A stretch of 64,000 nucleotides of DNA from Mercurialis annua (lineage: Eukaryota; Streptophyta; Magnoliopsida; Malpighiales; Euphorbiaceae), in contig NC_065572.1 of NCBI RefSeq assembly GCF_937616625.2, positions 71,298,653-71,362,652 on the forward strand. Direction: 5' to 3'. The position numbers and the translations under genes are program-made. This document shows positions 61,668-64,000 of this stretch, in pieces. The notes below the pieces were generated by a model that searched no databases, was not told the DNA's origin, and worked only from the letters and a program-made list of their open reading frames with translations. The number at the start of each line of letters is the position of its first letter. Positions within the stretch are counted from its first letter, which is position 1.

Positions 61668-61776
61668 CTACCAATGAGCTATAACTCAAATGGTATAAGC
61701 GCTAAGCAGCAAATTGCTAGGTCGTGGGTTCGATTCCTCCCACAAGCGCTCCCCCCTCCCCAATTATAAAAAAAAA
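61668..61776 (+). mobile_element. SINE with intact B box and target duplication
   Basis: A tRNA-like element of about 109 bp. It has an A-box-like tggtataagcgct, a good B box ggttcgattcc (about 61728), a pyrimidine-rich agcgctcccccctcccc stretch and an oligo(A) tail. It is flanked by aactattt at 61660-61667 and 61777-61784. It lies in the intron of unit B. Related copies are at 21337, 49579 (minus) and 61061. Confidence 0.82.
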
Positions 61777-62100
61777 AACTATTTTTCGTTACTATCTAAT
61801 TGATAATTTAAATTTATTTAACCTAAACTTTTTAATGCATCGATTTTAATCTGATTCATAGTGTTGACACTTGATAGTAATTTTAAAAAAATGGTAGAAG
61901 AAACACAAATGTTACCTTGTTTAATTCATATTTGATTCATGTATTTCCTAATAGTTGTATTTTTTTTTTACAGTGTCCAATTTCAAGGGATGATTTGGCT
62001 TATTTATCTGAAGAAGCTGAGTTGCAAACCTCATACGAGTTAAAAGGATGGAAGTAGTCTAGATGAAAATTCGGGATCATACATATATTCACATTTTTAT

Positions 62101-63476
62101 AATGACCCGAATAATGTTACATCATTATTTTACTTAATATGATTATCAGAATTAACTAAAAATGGACATCTTATCACCTATAAAAACTCAGGAAAATTTC
62201 AACTATATTCAATTAACTAATAAGCAAATACAACATGGAAAGAAGGAAAAAAAAAGAAAAAAAGAAGAAAAATTAGCAATTCTATTGAAAAATCAGACCG
62301 TTGTTCATGCCGATTCAAAAAGAGGCCTTTAATTTTTTTCATTCTTCTTTTAGTGTAAGAATTTCAATTTTTTTGAAATAACTATTTCGCATCACTGTTT
62401 ATGATTGATATTTTAATTTTCGCATAGTCAAAATTCTTTTATGCAACAATTTTAATCTAATTTTAATGTGTTTGTAGTAGTGATTTAACATAATTATGTA
62501 GAAGAAACACAACTTCTTTCACTTGTATTTTTTTACAACGTCCAATTGCAAGGGGTGATTTGGCCTTTTTTATATAAAAAGATTAATTTCATATAAAAAT
62601 GCCATTTTTACACATTTTTTTTATTTTAATCACGTTCTTTAGAAAATACCAAATAAAATCAACACCTTTCATTTTTTTGCAAATCTATCACAGATGAGAA
62701 AATCTGGTGTCTTTTTCCTCCCAAATAAATGTCATAATCTTAACAAATGCCCTAATTAACACAAAAAACGTCTTCTTACTCTTTTTTGTTGATTCTTGTC
62801 GAGTCAATAAAAATATACCGAATTTTCACATTCGTAATAGATTTGCGAAAAAAAATGAAAAGTAGTGATTTTATTCGACACTTCTTAAAGGACGTGATTA
62901 AAATAAAAAAAACATGTAAAGATGATGATTTTATATGGAATTAACCCTATACAAAAAGACTCCAGGATGATCTAAAAGATTGGGAAAATTGTTAGGTTAG
63001 GAAGTCATAAACATATGACTACTCATATAGAGTCATGCACTTCTCCGATGACCCGCCTATCATACGCTTTATCACAATTCGCAGCAATGGACTCCACCGC
63101 GATCCAAGCAAATTTTGGCAGGGAATATATGTGAGTGAAATAATATGGAGCCCTAAGAAAGCTAGCAAACTTCTTGCACTCTCGAGAGTGAAGTTTTCCG
63201 TCACTTGATTGAGTTTTCGAGTAGGTTGGCTCTGAATGTTTATTATTCATCCGAATCTGCGAATCAGCACATTGATGTGAGGTGATAAAGGCGGGGCCAA
63301 ATTATCATTTCATGTAACAGGGTAGCAAGTACCTGACGGAGCAACGCTTTTGAATGTCACTAATTTGCATCAAAGTTGCAATAACAATGTCTGCACTGAG
63401 GCAGAGCAAATTTGACCATTTGCGAAGTTCATTTTTAAAAATATTTTAATCTTTTAAATTCACTAATCTTGTATCT
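62101..63476 (+). repeat. Tandem gene-like unit C
   Basis: Third unit, closest to A. It has a TATA-like ctataaaaactc (about 62180), an ATG with a Lys/Arg-rich start (about 62235), and a gtaaga donor (about 62353). The acceptor has mutated to acaa near 62537, so splicing as in B would fail. Downstream it contains an insert (about 62580-62950) relative to A, then the conserved gcacttctccgatgacc and ggctctgaatgtttattatt blocks. In both A and C one frame of the last block runs LALNVYYSS to a stop after DVR. It is decayed and the family is not recognised. Confidence 0.5.
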
Positions 63477-64000
63477 TTTAGGTGGGAGTTGTTAAAGTAA
63501 AGCTGGTAATATCAGATGGAAAACCCAAGTATGAAAGGTGGGTTTTGGTGAATTAGATTAGATGGGAGAAAATCATGGATATAATTGAAAAGTCAAATGG
63601 GATAATTTAGATAAAATTTATCACATTTCAGTTTACTTTCAATTGTACCACCTTTTAAAAAACTAACTTACAACATAATCTTGAGAATTATGAGCACCTA
63701 AAACAATTTCACCCGGCTCCTACAAATTATCGATGTATCCATTCTGTATTATAAATGTATTTTTTTTAAGTTATCAAAAATGCTCCCTGGTGTAGTTTTT
63801 ATAGATAAAAATAAAAACATAAAAAAAAATCATCTTATCCACTTTTGTATCAAGATGTATTTAAGATGTATGAGCAACTTTTTGTAATATTAAATACGTA
63901 TTTATAATGTATCAAAATAAATACGTAAAAGGTGATTTTTTTTTAAAAAAAAATATAGAATTTTTTGGACTTAAAGCGTGTTTCCGATTAAGTGGTTTTT
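63477..64000. other. Window end, AT-rich
   Basis: Just after the end of unit C, ttttag is followed by an open stretch of about 23 codons (63481-63555, including GVVKVKLVISDGKPKYERW) ending in a stop. It looks exon-like but is too short to identify. The remainder is AT-rich without a recognised feature. Confidence 0.3.

Larger units (their letters stand above)
60660..62100 (+). repeat. Tandem gene-like unit B with small two-exon ORF
   Basis: Second unit. Its ATG at 61404 opens a 43-codon exon (to 61532, beginning MGKKKRKKKISK and including DLVEKLDRCSLRQFKRRL). A gtaaga donor and a cag acceptor at 61973 join it in frame to a second exon (61974-62057, CPISRDDLAYLSEEAELQ...) with a stop, giving about 70 aa. 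A TATA-like ttataaaaactc lies about 55 bases upstream of the ATG. The unit is shorter downstream than A and C. Function unknown. It could be a truncated pseudogene. Confidence 0.45.

Noticed and set aside
61690..61745. tRNA gene suggested by the B box ggttcgattcc
   Set aside because: No acceptor-stem pairing, an oligo(A) tail, target duplications and sister copies show it is a SINE.
1..64000. CRISPR arrays, operons, riboswitches, ribosome-binding sites
   Set aside because: The window is plant nuclear DNA. No spaced direct-repeat array or bacterial gene organisation is present.

Overview
The window is nuclear DNA from a flowering plant, most likely a eudicot. Genes are split by AT-rich GT-AG introns, intergenic DNA is very AT-rich and full of small transposons, and the recognisable proteins are plant or pan-eukaryotic (ARABIDILLO F-box/armadillo, an E-class PPR protein, HEATR1/UTP10, WRAP73, a UQCC1/CBP3 chaperone). 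I cannot name the species from the sequence.

Layout. 1-10.1 kb: two tandem copies of an unrecognised single-exon membrane-protein gene, separated by an intact Ty1/Copia retrotransposon with identical 226-bp LTRs that landed inside a palindrome. A hAT-type MITE lies downstream. 10.5-15.9 kb (minus): ARABIDILLO, 12 exons, 918 aa. 17.4-18.6 kb: a MITE and a Helitron-like element. 19.3-21.7 kb (minus): WRAP73, 6 exons, 458 aa. 23.3-23.8 kb: a MULE-type MITE. 24.6-41.2 kb (plus): HEATR1/UTP10, 39 exons, 2160 aa, with opposed telo-boxes upstream and a Stowaway MITE in one intron. 41.9-43.6 kb (minus): an intronless PPR gene. 43.6-49 kb: a scrambled duplication zone with a copy of the ARABIDILLO 3' flank, a hAT MITE, a frameshifted copy of the membrane gene, ARABIDILLO exon fragments, a relic of a fifth membrane-gene copy, a Copia gag fragment and an intact fourth copy. 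49-53.8 kb: SINE, MITEs, a foldback element and a broken 5' duplicate of the next gene. 54.0-56.3 kb (plus): UQCC1/CBP3-like chaperone, 7 exons, 290 aa. 56.6-64 kb: a LINE tail, then three tandem copies of a decayed gene-like unit of unknown origin.

The conserved housekeeping genes (rRNA processing, centrosomal/spindle-type WD40, complex III assembly, organelle RNA processing, F-box signalling) show no sign of acting as one pathway. The accessory material is organised around the membrane-gene family. Copies 1 and 3 form one sister pair and copies 2 and 4 the other, and ARABIDILLO-derived DNA travels with the inverted set. All gene models were derived by hand from splice signals and frame continuity. 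No database search was possible.
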